Positions 18,775 through 28,991 of a stretch of 64,000 nt of DNA are shown here, piece after piece. The notes beneath the pieces are model-generated. The model did no database searches, had not been told where the DNA came from, and was given only the letters and a program-made list of their open reading frames with translations. The position numbers were made by a program, and so were the translations under genes. Within the stretch, counting starts at the first letter, position 1. Each line of letters starts with the position of its first letter. This stretch comes from Kiloniellaceae bacterium (GTDB taxonomy: Bacteria; Pseudomonadota; Alphaproteobacteria; Kiloniellales; J153), in the NCBI GenBank assembly GCA_021776055.1, contig JAJFGP010000144.1:1-64000 (forward strand). The letters are read 5' to 3'.

Positions 18775-19862
18775 GCGACGAGCGCGGCCAGGGTGTAGCC
18801 CTTGGCATAGTCGATGTGCACGGCGCGCTTCTCGCGTGCTGAACGGTGGGCAGCGGCGACCACCAGCATGGTATCGAGACCCCGCTCGAGCGTTATCGGC
18901 GAGCGCTGCGGCTCGCTCGCCAGGGCGGCGACCACATGCCGCAGTTCAAGGATGAAATCGTCCGGTCGGGTTTTTTGGATCATATGCTCCCACGTTGGTC
19001 CCGATGGATCGCCCTTAATCACTGCATCGCAGCCGGGTTGGTAGCCGCAATGCCACTCAACAAAGCCGTCGGCTCCCTGGATCCGACCCCATTTCCGCGG
19101 CGGATTGGTGACCACGTCCTGGACGACGCGGCCGCTGAGGCCCGATTCGGTGGTGAGATTGAGGAGACAAAGCCGGTCGTATGCCACCGAGTCGTCCTCG
19201 ACATAATCAAGTGCTGCCGAAACTTCGACCACCCGGCCGGCGCCGACCAGATTGGCAAAATGTTGCCACAGATTGAGTGCGTGCGAATGTTCACCGCTGG
19301 CCCCCCCACCTCTGGCCGAATGGCCGAGATAGCTGTCGCCGGGCCCTGCCAGCCAGGGGTGCGCGGCAAAGATTCCGCCCCAATGTTCGCGGAATTCGAC
19401 ATCGATGGTCACGACCTGTCCCACAACGCCGGCGCGGAGAATTTCCGCGATGTGTTCGCTTGCCTGTCCGACGACGTGATCATAGCCACAGAATACCGGC
19501 ACGCCGCGCTCAGCCGATAGCTCGAAGAGTTCCTGGGCGTGGTCCAGGTGCGGCGGGCAAAGTGGTTTTTCGACGAGGACCGCCCGCGGCGCCTCGCGAA
19601 TCGCCTCGAGGGCGAGGTCTATGTGCGACTCCGGCGGTGTGCCGATGACGATCAGGTCGTAATTTCCTTGCGGCGCAGAGCCTACATCGAACAGCTTAAT
19701 GGCGTCGTCCCAGGCGCCATATCGCCCTGGATAGATTTCCTCTTTCGCGCGGCGTAGCGCAGCGGCGTCCACATCACAAAGATCAACGCTCCAACCCAGG
19801 CGTCGGGCGGCATGGGACAAATGGTTGCCGATTGAGCCGGCACCGAAGACTTTGACTCTCAT
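18771..19862 (-). CDS. Gfo/Idh/MocA-family oxidoreductase
   Basis: Start MRVKVFGAGSIGNHLSHAARRLGW; AVLVEKPLCPPHLDHAQELFELSAERGVPVFCGYDH. Confidence 0.85.
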   Translation of the reverse strand: MRVKVFGAGSIGNHLSHAARRLGWSVDLCDVDAAALRRAKEEIYPGRYGAWDDAIKLFDVGSAPQGNYDLIVIGTPPESHIDLALEAIREAPRAVLVEKPLCPPHLDHAQELFELSAERGVPVFCGYDHVVGQASEHIAEILRAGVVGQVVTIDVEFREHWGGIFAAHPWLAGPGDSYLGHSARGGGASGEHSHALNLWQHFANLVGAGRVVEVSAALDYVEDDSVAYDRLCLLNLTTESGLSGRVVQDVVTNPPRKWGRIQGADGFVEWHCGYQPGCDAVIKGDPSGPTWEHMIQKTRPDDFILELRHVVAALASEPQRSPITLERGLDTMLVVAAAHRSAREKRAVHIDYAKGYTLAALVA

Positions 19863-19875
19863 GACATGCCGCCAA

Positions 19876-21759
19876 TCATTTGGCCACCAACGCATCGACA
19901 GGGATGACCGACGGCGCTCCACTGGTCATGTCGCGGAACAACGGACAGGTCTCCAACAGCTCATCATAACGCCCTTCGTCGATCACGCGCCCCCCGTCGA
20001 GAACGAAGATCTTATCGCAGTCGATAATTGTCGACATGCGATGGGCGATGAGAATTACCGTCAACTCGCCCGCGAGCCCCTCGATCGTGTTGCGGATGTC
20101 TCGTTCGGTCATGTTGTCCAATGCACTCGTCGCTTCATCGAATATCAAAAGCCTGATGTCTTGATAGAGCGCCCGGGCAATCGCGACCCTCTGGCGCTGA
20201 CCGCCGGATAGACGCACAGCGGATTCGCCGATTCTCGTGTCGAGTCCGTCGGGAAGATCGGCGACCAGTTCGGCGAGTTTCGTGAGCTTGATGACCCGCG
20301 TCAGACGCTTCTCATCGACTGACGCCCGATCCAGGCCAAAAGCGATATTTTCACGCAAAGTAGCGTCCAGCATGAAGGGCAATTGGGAAACATATCCAAT
20401 CCTGCCGCGCCATTGGTGGAGTTGCGCGCGACTCAGCCGTGCGCCGTCGATAGAAATTTCGCCCTGTTGCGGCTCTAGTAGACCCGAAAGGATGTCGATC
20501 AGCGTGCTCTTGCCCGCACCGGACGGCCCCGCCAACCCATAAACCTTACCGAACTCGAACCGAACGTCGACACCGTGGAGCGCCGATTGTTTTCCGGTTT
20601 TGTATGTGTAGCCGAGCCCGGTCGTCGAGATTTCCTGCCAGTCCGCGAACCGGTCGACGCCCGTCGATGGGTCAGTAGCGATCGATGGAACCGCCTCGCT
20701 ACTTTCCGTCTCGGCGATCAGATGGCGCATCTCTTCGATCATCGGCAAGACGTTGAGGATTGTACTGAGGTTCGAAATTACAGTACTCAAGATAGGCATC
20801 AAGCGCATCGCCGCGACCACATAAAGGGCAAGAAGCGTCGCCAGTTCGCCGGGCGCCACGCCGCTCGATAACGCGATAACGATGAGCCCAATCATGGCAC
20901 CGTAGCCGATGGTCTCAACGCTCATGCGTGGCAACTGCTGCCATTGCCTGAGACGGTTATCGGCGGCGACCACATGCCTGACCGTGTCACCATATTTGTT
21001 GAGGAAGAACGCTTCTGAACCCGTCATCTTGATGTCCTTGAGTCCAGCAATCGCGTGGGTGCCAAGGATCGAGACTTGGAAATGCCCTAAGCGCTTGATC
21101 TCGGCGTAACGCAGGATAGTAGGCTGGATACCGCGAACCAAAGCCCAGCCAAGGGCGATGCCGAGCACTGAGATCACAGCCCCGGCGCGTGGACTCGCAT
21201 AGATCAGAACACCCATGGTCATGACGCTGAAGATCAGATCGTTGCCAAGCATCAATATGGACCGCAGAAAGGCCCGCGCCCATCCCGCAACATGATTGAG
21301 AACGATAAGGCGCAGGGTCTGGGAGTTGTGTTGAAGCGTCCAGGCATAAGGCGCATTCAGCACGCGTTCCAAAAGTTCCTGGCCTTGCCGCGCCTCGCAG
21401 TCTCCGCAGAACCTATTCTGTACGCCCAGGGTGAACCAGCTGAACAGGTTCTTGAACAGCACCAGGACCAACAGAAGGATCCCGGTGAGAACGAGAAGTT
21501 CGGTCGGTGAGCCAATTCCAAAGAAATCGATCGCCTCTTTGAATTTGGGATGGCCGAGGACACGGTCGGGATCCACCGCCGTCAGAACGAACGGGACAAT
21601 TGCCGTCAGCGCTACCGTCTTGATCAAACCGTCCATTATGATCATCACCCAAACCCAGGTGACGCGACGGCGTTCGGACTTCGCCAGCACCGCCCATCCC
21701 TTCGAGATACCCCGAAGCAAAGACGGTATTTCGATTTTGCCGACGAATTCGATACTCAT
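19876..21759 (-). CDS. ABC transporter, fused permease/ATPase (MsbA/PglK-type)
   Basis: Walker A GLAGPSGAGKSTLIDILSG; signature RLSGGQRQRVAIARALYQD; Walker B LLIFDEATSALD. Confidence 0.92.
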   Translation of the reverse strand: MSIEFVGKIEIPSLLRGISKGWAVLAKSERRRVTWVWVMIIMDGLIKTVALTAIVPFVLTAVDPDRVLGHPKFKEAIDFFGIGSPTELLVLTGILLLVLVLFKNLFSWFTLGVQNRFCGDCEARQGQELLERVLNAPYAWTLQHNSQTLRLIVLNHVAGWARAFLRSILMLGNDLIFSVMTMGVLIYASPRAGAVISVLGIALGWALVRGIQPTILRYAEIKRLGHFQVSILGTHAIAGLKDIKMTGSEAFFLNKYGDTVRHVVAADNRLRQWQQLPRMSVETIGYGAMIGLIVIALSSGVAPGELATLLALYVVAAMRLMPILSTVISNLSTILNVLPMIEEMRHLIAETESSEAVPSIATDPSTGVDRFADWQEISTTGLGYTYKTGKQSALHGVDVRFEFGKVYGLAGPSGAGKSTLIDILSGLLEPQQGEISIDGARLSRAQLHQWRGRIGYVSQLPFMLDATLRENIAFGLDRASVDEKRLTRVIKLTKLAELVADLPDGLDTRIGESAVRLSGGQRQRVAIARALYQDIRLLIFDEATSALDNMTERDIRNTIEGLAGELTVILIAHRMSTIIDCDKIFVLDGGRVIDEGRYDELLETCPLFRDMTSGAPSVIPVDALVAK

Positions 21760-21795
21760 GGCTTTACGTACGTCATATCGGGCTGCATGGGCCGG

Positions 21796-23766
21796 TCAAT
21801 ATCCCCACATATGCTGTAGTGAGACGGCCTGATCGCGCCAAACGACAATCAGATTGGCATTCAAATCGGCGTCATAGGACTGCACCAGGAGAGTGCCGAA
21901 TGTGTCGTCGAGATGCGCGCTCTGCTCGGCAAATGCTTCGTCCAACCAGACCATCTGATGGCAGAAGGGGCCCAACGTCCCGTCCGCAACGATCTCGACA
22001 CCGGTCGGGTTCAGCAAGCGCAATCGATAGTCGGCGGCGTTGGCGTAATCGCGCGCGCCGCTGCCGTTGACCAGCAAAACCGCAGGCCGAACTTTCGCGC
22101 CGGCGGGGACACTGGAAAATACGTTCGTTCGACCGGCAAGCATACGATCCTGGGAAAGCCAGTGAGGAAACTCATTCACCTGAATACCAAGGTTGCGCCA
22201 GCAGCTTTGGAATTCGGTGACGTCGAAATCATGGGTGCTACGATGGCGGGCGACCAGATTGCCCGACGGACCACGGCCCCTCGGGTCGAGGTCCATGGCA
22301 ACCCAATCCGGCGCAACCACGATCAGCCCAACGCGATCGCGCATCACAGGGTCCAATTCGCCGAGAACGTCTCGCGCCATTGCCGGCCCGACATCGGTCT
22401 TTTCGAATTTGAACGCGGTTACCAGGGCGCCCTCATGATCGAACGCGGTGATCGAGAAGCATCCGAGCCTCGGCACATTGGCGTCGAACTCGAAGCCGAA
22501 TTCGACCGGATCATCGGCGCCGCTGACGGGGACCGCGTGCGGGTGCAGCATAACACCCGCGTCGGATAGGCCGGTGATCAAGGGCAGCGCCGCTTCGACG
22601 CCGTTCAAGCGGTCCGGTGTTACGCGCAATGGGGCGCGTGCGCTGTGATTGGACGCGATATTTCGGTGATCGCCTCGCGGGCCCGGTACGGCGTCGTCGA
22701 GCGAGAACCAGAACGAGGCACCGTAACCTTTGTATTTGCAGCCGACGTAATCATCGACACCGGAATCGACACCGTCGTTGCGAAAGTCTAACTGCTCGAT
22801 ACGCCGGTCGCGCGAGCGTGTCCGTGAAGAGATTACCTGGCCATCGATACACTCAAGGACGGCGCCCTCTTCGGTGGCATCCAGATCATAGTTCGGCAGG
22901 GTAATCACGAGATTGCCTTTGTTCAGGATCGCGCGGCTGACCTTGAATTCGTTGTCGCTGGCGGGCCCGCGAAAATCATGGCCGCCATGCAGGCTGGTAG
23001 CGGAGTCAGCCCACAGCAGATGGCCGGTGCCGCGCCAGCGGTAATGGCGGCCCCTGGTCAGCACCGGATGAGCGACGAACTGCGAGATACAGGCCGGCCC
23101 CTGGCGATTAGGCAACCATTCGTTCAGATTGACTTTCAGCCCCCGCCGCGGGGGGAGAAGTAGCCATTCGATCTTCGATGTTACTTGATCGAAGACCTCT
23201 ATCTTGACCTGGAGCGGATCCTTCAACCCGAAGAAGTCTTCGAAATGATTGAAGATATAGACGTCCGCATCGCTGCATTCCGCCGGGACGGGCAGGGTGC
23301 CCGCGCAAAATTCAAAGCCGTCAGCCGCCCAGAAAGTGGGCCTGTAACAATCGTGCGCATGCATCAACCGCAATACGTGGCGGTAATCCGGGCCGACGCC
23401 GGGCCCGCCGACGACGACACAGTCAAAATCGCTGAGGGCGATCCGATTTATATTTTCAGCGCCCTGCGCGTGATCGGCATAATTGCTCGACGCCCAGAGG
23501 CAATCCGCGGCCCGTACGCCACTTACGATTGCCTCATAAAACGCTGCGTCCCCATAGACCAGAATACGGTTGTATCCCGCACCGTCCTTGACCGCCTTGA
23601 CGACGTCCGCGACAGTTTTCGATACGCCGTTCGGCGCCTTGCGCATACGGCCCGACATTGGCGGAATGGGAGACTCGCGATCATGCAGTCGATACCGTAG
23701 CACATGCGCGAGCATCGCTGGATCTCGACGCAGTAGACTCACGGCATTACGGATTTTTCTGATCAT
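21796..23766 (-). CDS. Large conserved-looking protein of unknown function (656 aa)
   Basis: Long ORF between ABC transporter and TIGR04372-type GT; N-terminal KDGAGYNRILVYGDAAFYEAIVSG...DFDCVVVGGPGVGPDYRHVLRLMHAHDCYRP. No family recognised. Confidence 0.75.
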   Translation of the reverse strand: MIRKIRNAVSLLRRDPAMLAHVLRYRLHDRESPIPPMSGRMRKAPNGVSKTVADVVKAVKDGAGYNRILVYGDAAFYEAIVSGVRAADCLWASSNYADHAQGAENINRIALSDFDCVVVGGPGVGPDYRHVLRLMHAHDCYRPTFWAADGFEFCAGTLPVPAECSDADVYIFNHFEDFFGLKDPLQVKIEVFDQVTSKIEWLLLPPRRGLKVNLNEWLPNRQGPACISQFVAHPVLTRGRHYRWRGTGHLLWADSATSLHGGHDFRGPASDNEFKVSRAILNKGNLVITLPNYDLDATEEGAVLECIDGQVISSRTRSRDRRIEQLDFRNDGVDSGVDDYVGCKYKGYGASFWFSLDDAVPGPRGDHRNIASNHSARAPLRVTPDRLNGVEAALPLITGLSDAGVMLHPHAVPVSGADDPVEFGFEFDANVPRLGCFSITAFDHEGALVTAFKFEKTDVGPAMARDVLGELDPVMRDRVGLIVVAPDWVAMDLDPRGRGPSGNLVARHRSTHDFDVTEFQSCWRNLGIQVNEFPHWLSQDRMLAGRTNVFSSVPAGAKVRPAVLLVNGSGARDYANAADYRLRLLNPTGVEIVADGTLGPFCHQMVWLDEAFAEQSAHLDDTFGTLLVQSYDADLNANLIVVWRDQAVSLQHMWGY

Positions 23767-23819
23767 TGATTCTCCTCCATGGCCCGCATCGGTTTAACCA
23801 GCTCAGCCCGTGATCCCGT

Positions 23820-26120
23820 CTAGCCAAGGAGGTCGCCGTGGTCGCGGAGAAAACCAGCCGCCATGCGCGACGGCATCTGGAACATGGGAAGGCTCGCATC
23901 CACGTGCGTCATCAGTTTTTCCTGACGCGCCCGGTCCTCGGCGGTTTCGGTCCAGGTGCCGTCTAGGCGCCGGCGCATTTCGTCGGCCGCGTCAGCGAGT
24001 TCCTGAGGCGTGTTATCAATCACCGAGAGCCCACGCTCTTCGAAAAACGTATCCTGGTACATCGCCCGCCAGTGTGTCTGGCGTGACATCTCGATCATTT
24101 CGGCGAAGGTGAGAATGCCCTTCGGCCCCACCAGGAGCTTCGGCAGATAGAGTCCATTCGCCTGCGGCGGCAAGTTCTCCCACGGCCACGGGAGCGTGTT
24201 TACGTAGACGGTGGGCCTGTTGAAGATGTAGCCCATATAAACGACTCCGCTACCGGCTCCCATGCAGAAGTGGCAGTGCGCCATCAGGTAGATATCGGCG
24301 AAAGATGCATCCGCGCCGAGTGTCTTACGATGTCGGCCGCCAAAGTCGACGAGGTTAGGTAAGGATTCTTCTAGGTCACCGTCAACCTCGGCGCCCATGC
24401 GCAGGCCAATCAGTCCGTCAGCCGCCAATCGCTCTAGCGTGGCCGAATAGTCAGAAAAAGCTGCGTTGCGAAATTTCTGATAGAGAGAAGACTCCATCTT
24501 TACAGAGTGTTGCCTGGCCGCTTCCTGGTCACCGCTCATATGGCGGTATTTGGCCGCATAAAGAGCGGTGTTGTGTTTGAGGGGAAAGGAACTATCTCGT
24601 GCATAAAGACAAACATAACGCCCTCGTTCCAACCCAAGTCGCTTGAGAATCCTTAGGCCACGGGCGTGTTCCTCCTCAGAGAAAGTGATCTGCGGCGGCG
24701 TATCATTCCAGACCGTTGTATGTAGCAGTTTATCCTTGAATCCCGCCCACAATAGGACTTTCCTACCGAATGCACGCCTGCTCACAAGATCAACTTGACG
24801 CAGATGACGAATGACCGCATCTGGTACGCGGACAACAGTCAATATCTCGAGATGCTTTTCCAGCAAATAGTCATTAGGCACATAGCTTCCACGCAGATAG
24901 ACGCTTCGCATGCCGCCGGGCTCGGTGGTGCGTAGGTGGTGCTCGATATCGAATGCCTGATGGCCGAACTGGTCGGCATAGATACCTATATTTAATCCGG
25001 CAGCGCGCAGCACCAATAGGAGCATATGGGCCGGCGCTGTTCTCACTAGGTTCAACCAGGTTCGAATATTACGGCCAAGGCCGAGCTTTTTGGCAGTGAT
25101 CGCTTGCGGAGCATGACTCGGTGATGCGGCCGTCCCGTTAAGCAACGCCTCGACCCGAGCGCACAGGGCTTCGGCCACCTCTAGTTGGGTCGCGGCAACG
25201 GACCGCCGCACAGCGCCGGACTCAAGTCGGTCGCGGCGGAACGGGTTGAGGACGATGAGTGCCCAGCGCAGCCCGTAGAGGGGCAGAAAACGGCGCAAGC
25301 GCTCGGCGAAGGTGCCATCCTCGGGAACCATACGACCGACCGCATCGACCATACGGCTTGCCATCTTAGGCGGTAGCTGCGTTGCCGGATGGAGCAGGAT
25401 ATCGCCCACTAGTTTCGCGGGGTCGTCCCAGCCCGTGTAGTCAAAATCGACAAAGGCGATCGCGCCATCGGGCGCGCGGATCGCGTTGTGAAGCCCAAAG
25501 TCCGCTGGGATCAGACGGCGGTTGTGCGGTGCCAACTCGGTCTCGAAATCCGGCGCACTGGCGGCGACGAGCGCGCGATCGAGGAGTGGTTGAAACCGCG
25601 ACCCAAGAAACGAGCTGAGCGCGGCGTCTTCGATAAAGCCACCAAGACGTCTATGGATTTGTTCGGCTATGGCGGCACCCGAGAGACAGGCCTCCGACGC
25701 AAGCGGGAAGTTGCGCGCGCCCGTGTGGTCCGACGAGGCGAGCACCGCCGCGATGAACGCGAGCGCTCGATCAAGTACTAAGTCGTCCCAGCGTTCGGGG
25801 CGCTCGCCCTCGATCCATTCCATCAACAACAGGTTCTCATCCTCGTCGACGGCGATTGGCGCGGGTATATCAGCGATGCCGCAAGCCTGGAAGTGGTTGA
25901 GCGCCCGCCACTCGACGGTGGCCCGTGGACGATCATCCCCGGGCCTCGCAGGATAGCGCTTGAGTGCGTAGCGCACGTTCCCTGCTTCGATCCGATAGAT
26001 CGTGCTGTTCGCGCCCGCGCCCGTGGCACGAATGGCGTCCACAGGTGCGCTCAGCATGGCGGCAGCCCGCTCGCGCAGCACGTCGGTCGCCTCGTCCCGG
26101 ATCATGGCAGTGTCTGTCAT
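23820..26120 (-). CDS. APH/choline-kinase-like phosphotransferase fused to TIGR04372-like glycosyltransferase
   Basis: N-term ATGAGANSTIYRIEAGNVRYALKRYPA...LLLMEWIEGE...LIPADFGLHNAIRAPDGAIAFVDFDYTGWDDP; C-term RYVCLYARDSSF...LVDFGGRHRKTLGADASFADIYLMAHCHFCMGAGSGVVYMGYIFNRPTVYVNTLPW. Confidence 0.8.
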   Translation of the reverse strand: MTDTAMIRDEATDVLRERAAAMLSAPVDAIRATGAGANSTIYRIEAGNVRYALKRYPARPGDDRPRATVEWRALNHFQACGIADIPAPIAVDEDENLLLMEWIEGERPERWDDLVLDRALAFIAAVLASSDHTGARNFPLASEACLSGAAIAEQIHRRLGGFIEDAALSSFLGSRFQPLLDRALVAASAPDFETELAPHNRRLIPADFGLHNAIRAPDGAIAFVDFDYTGWDDPAKLVGDILLHPATQLPPKMASRMVDAVGRMVPEDGTFAERLRRFLPLYGLRWALIVLNPFRRDRLESGAVRRSVAATQLEVAEALCARVEALLNGTAASPSHAPQAITAKKLGLGRNIRTWLNLVRTAPAHMLLLVLRAAGLNIGIYADQFGHQAFDIEHHLRTTEPGGMRSVYLRGSYVPNDYLLEKHLEILTVVRVPDAVIRHLRQVDLVSRRAFGRKVLLWAGFKDKLLHTTVWNDTPPQITFSEEEHARGLRILKRLGLERGRYVCLYARDSSFPLKHNTALYAAKYRHMSGDQEAARQHSVKMESSLYQKFRNAAFSDYSATLERLAADGLIGLRMGAEVDGDLEESLPNLVDFGGRHRKTLGADASFADIYLMAHCHFCMGAGSGVVYMGYIFNRPTVYVNTLPWPWENLPPQANGLYLPKLLVGPKGILTFAEMIEMSRQTHWRAMYQDTFFEERGLSVIDNTPQELADAADEMRRRLDGTWTETAEDRARQEKLMTHVDASLPMFQMPSRMAAGFLRDHGDLLG

Positions 26121-26779
26121 TCGAAAAAGATGAACCCGTAGTCGCCGCTGTAGCCCCAGCCGTCGTAGAGCCAGACCCATTCCTCCACGTCAAAGAAGCT
26201 GGCGCAGGTGAGCTGCCAGTAGAGCAGGTTCACCTTCTCGCGCTCATTGCGCCAGGATTCGACGCAGATCCATTTGGCGCCCCTGCCCACGCGCTCGACC
26301 TCGCGGACCGCCCGCTCGAGATCAAAGATGCGAAGGTTGTGAAACGTGTTCAAGCTGATCACCAAATCGAAGCTGCTGTCGGGCCAGGGTAGGTCGGTCG
26401 CGTTGCCCTTTGTGAGGTGCGGCCGCACCTCCTCCTTGGCATGCTCAATGCCGTAGTCGGAAATGTCGATACCGGCGATTTCGAGACCGGGGACAACGCG
26501 GGTCAGCTCATAGAGTAAAAACGCCTTGCCGCAGCCCACATCAAGCACGCGCTGGCCCGCTTCGAGATCGTAGTGGCGGGCGATGTCCTCGGCAATTGGC
26601 CGCCAACGCCCATCGTATGTGTAGCCGCCGTAGCCGTACTGCCTGTCGCCGTCCCAGTAGTCATGGTCCCACTGCTTGGCTACTTCGGCGCAGTCAGCTT
26701 TGTCGTGATCAACGACGCGTTGAATATAATCGCGCTTCGATTGCTTCTGATACCTCTCAAGAAAATCTATGCGAGCCAT
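26117..26779 (-). CDS. Class I SAM-dependent methyltransferase
   Basis: LEAGQRVLDVGCGKAFLLYELTRVVPGLEIAGIDISDYGIEHA...FDLVISLNTFHNL. Confidence 0.88.
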   Translation of the reverse strand: MARIDFLERYQKQSKRDYIQRVVDHDKADCAEVAKQWDHDYWDGDRQYGYGGYTYDGRWRPIAEDIARHYDLEAGQRVLDVGCGKAFLLYELTRVVPGLEIAGIDISDYGIEHAKEEVRPHLTKGNATDLPWPDSSFDLVISLNTFHNLRIFDLERAVREVERVGRGAKWICVESWRNEREKVNLLYWQLTCASFFDVEEWVWLYDGWGYSGDYGFIFFE

Positions 26780-26783
26780 GGCG

Positions 26784-27221
26784 TTAGCCTTCGCATTCCG
26801 TTCGCAAAGCCGCGGTAGGGATCGCGTCAAACGCCAGATGGCGCACCCGCCACACGTCCTCGATGCTCACCAGGTCGTCTTCCGATTGAATCGTGAGATT
26901 CTCGACGGCGCCATGCAAGCTCGCGCCGGCAGCGAGGATGCGCAGGCAAATGTCGCGTCTGCGCTTGGCCCGCTCGGGCAGCATAAACAGCGAATAAAGT
27001 ACCACGCCGTCAAGGTTCGGCGCCTCGCGTATCACGTCCTCGAGCATCATGTAGCAGGCCGGCATTGCGTATTCCGTGGCGCTTAGCAAAAACGCGTGCC
27101 CGTGCTTTTGGCAGTAATCGCGGATCACGAGATTCTGTACATGCTGGGGCACCCGAGCACCGTCGTAGGGCCGCGAACCGATGTAGCCCCGGTGACCGTA
27201 GCGGGTTGGGCCGCTACTCAT
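26784..27221 (-). CDS. Sporadic carbohydrate cluster protein, LIC12192-like (copy A)
   Basis: MSSGPTRYGHRGYIGSRPYDGARVPQHVQNLVIRDYCQKHGHAFLLSATEYAMPACYMMLEDVIREAPNLDGVVLYSLFMLPER...HGAVENLTIQSEDDL matches my recollection of this family. Confidence 0.75.
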   Translation of the reverse strand: MSSGPTRYGHRGYIGSRPYDGARVPQHVQNLVIRDYCQKHGHAFLLSATEYAMPACYMMLEDVIREAPNLDGVVLYSLFMLPERAKRRRDICLRILAAGASLHGAVENLTIQSEDDLVSIEDVWRVRHLAFDAIPTAALRTECEG

Positions 27222-28041
27222 CGAAACCCCTAGGAAGTCGATAATCGCTGCCCATGCGGGTCGCTGGGCGTAGGGTAATGGGCTCGAAGAACTCGCCGAT
27301 CTTCTTGTCCGCATAGGGGCTTAACAGGCTCTTGAAGCGGCAGTTCAGGCTCCACCGTGTCGTCGCTTCCTCATTCACCCGGTTACCGTGCATCAAGGTC
27401 TGGCTGAACAGCAGTACCGAGCCGTAAGGCACGTCGAGGAACACGATCTGATCGCGTATCGTCTCGAAGAACTGCTCGACGCTGCCCGATTGATGGGCAT
27501 GCATTCCAGCCTGAATATCGCGGTCCCGCGCAAGCGGCGCGATGAACATGCTCTTCGTCTTCATAGCATCGACAAGTGGCGTCCAGAGCACCAGTTCAAA
27601 CGGCGAATCGCCATCCCAAACATCGGCGTGGAGCGGCAACAGCGAGCTCGTATCGCCGGGCAGTTGGACGCTGAGCCCCATGCCTCGCTGCATGGCGAGT
27701 TCGTTGCCGCAAAGTGCGCCGATGGCGCCGCGTGCCAGAGAAAAATAGGCCGGCCGGAGCCACGGCTCGCCCAGGAGCGAGCGGATCACCGCGAGCCTTA
27801 AGTCGTTCAACCCGGCTACGTCCGTGGTCTCGTGGACGGTGTCGAGGAAGGTGGTCGCATCGTCGTCGAGATCGAGGCCGAGATGAGCTGCGGCCGCAGA
27901 CGCCGCCGCGCGCTGAATACGCGTAAGGGCTGCCGCGTCCTCAGCCGGCAGGATGACGTAGCCATCGCGGAGGAAACGCTCGGCGAGCGCGGTCTCGTCC
28001 GCCGAAAAGAATGCGGTTTCGGTGGCCATGTTCTGAGTCAT
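27214..28041 (-). CDS. Sporadic carbohydrate cluster 2OG-Fe(II) oxygenase-like protein (copy A)
   Basis: HxD motif in LPLHADVWDGDSPFELVLWTPLVD and distal His in LLFSQTLMHGNRVNEEATTRWSLNCRFKSLLSP. Confidence 0.75.
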   Translation of the reverse strand: MTQNMATETAFFSADETALAERFLRDGYVILPAEDAAALTRIQRAAASAAAAHLGLDLDDDATTFLDTVHETTDVAGLNDLRLAVIRSLLGEPWLRPAYFSLARGAIGALCGNELAMQRGMGLSVQLPGDTSSLLPLHADVWDGDSPFELVLWTPLVDAMKTKSMFIAPLARDRDIQAGMHAHQSGSVEQFFETIRDQIVFLDVPYGSVLLFSQTLMHGNRVNEEATTRWSLNCRFKSLLSPYADKKIGEFFEPITLRPATRMGSDYRLPRGFDE

Positions 28042-28991
28042 TTCAGGTTGTCGACTATGCTGCGTGCGATCTGCGCCGGCTGTAGGCCGTAGATTTCGAG
28101 CAGATCGTCCTGTACCCCATAGTTCACGGCGAAACGGTCGGGAATACCGAGGCGGCGAATCGCCGGCATGGGCGTCAGCGGGTTCTCGACAAGAACGTCT
28201 GTAACGGCGCTGCCCAGGCCACCCACAATCGTGTGCTCCTCGGCGATGACGACAAGTCGAGCACGCGCGGCCATACGCAAGATCGCCTCATGGTCGAGCG
28301 GCTTAACCGTGTGCACGTGAAGCACCTCGCATGCGATACCGTCGGCCTCTAGCATGTCGGCGGCGGCGAGCGCTCGGTTGGTCATCACGCCGGTGGCGAC
28401 GATCAACACGCCGTCCGATGCGCCAGTCTCGCGCATGGGGATGGCTTTGCCGATTTCGAAGCCGCGGGCGGCGTCGCTAACGATGGGATCGCCGCCCTTG
28501 GCGAGACGCATGTATATGGGGTGCGGCCAATCGAGGCTCGCTTCCATCAGGCGCACCATTTCGTCCGCATCGGCTACCGCAGTTACGGTCATGTTCGGCA
28601 GGGCGCGCATGATCGCCATGTCCTCGATAGCGAGATGGGTTGGGCCGAGGGGCGCGTAGACCAGCCCGCCGCCATTGCCGATGAGACGCACCGGCAGGTT
28701 GTGCAAGCAGAGGTCGAGTGCCACCTGCTCGTAACAGCGGCGCGTTATAAAGGTCGCGATGGTGTTGACGAAAGGCATGTAACCGTCCATGGCCATGCCG
28801 GCGGCCATGCCGATCACGTTGGCCTCCATCACGCCTTCCATGTAGTGGCGATCAGGCATTTCAGCCTTCATATCGTCAAGCAGTCCAGGACTGAGATCCG
28901 AGCCGATGAAGACGATGCGCGGGTCGCGCTTCGCCAAGGCGTAGACCATGTTGACGCAGGTTTTACGCATCGCGCCCTCCGATTGCGGCAT
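28038..28991 (-). CDS. Transketolase, C-terminal (Pyr) subunit
   Basis: MRKTCVNMVYALAKRDPRIVFIGSDLSPG...GVMEANVIGMAAGMAMDGYMPFVNTIATFITRRCYEQV. Confidence 0.9.
   Translation of the reverse strand: MPQSEGAMRKTCVNMVYALAKRDPRIVFIGSDLSPGLLDDMKAEMPDRHYMEGVMEANVIGMAAGMAMDGYMPFVNTIATFITRRCYEQVALDLCLHNLPVRLIGNGGGLVYAPLGPTHLAIEDMAIMRALPNMTVTAVADADEMVRLMEASLDWPHPIYMRLAKGGDPIVSDAARGFEIGKAIPMRETGASDGVLIVATGVMTNRALAAADMLEADGIACEVLHVHTVKPLDHEAILRMAARARLVVIAEEHTIVGGLGSAVTDVLVENPLTPMPAIRRLGIPDRFAVNYGVQDDLLEIYGLQPAQIARSIVDNLK

Noticed and set aside
25368-25380. GGCGGTAGCTGCG on plus strand (ops-core match)
   Set aside because: Antisense inside a minus-strand CDS, not in a leader; expected by chance in GC-rich DNA.
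28565-28580. ACTGCGGTAGC on the minus strand, matching part of the pseB-leader ops-like site
   Set aside because: Lies in the transketolase coding sequence (TAVADAD codons) and lacks the GTG end.
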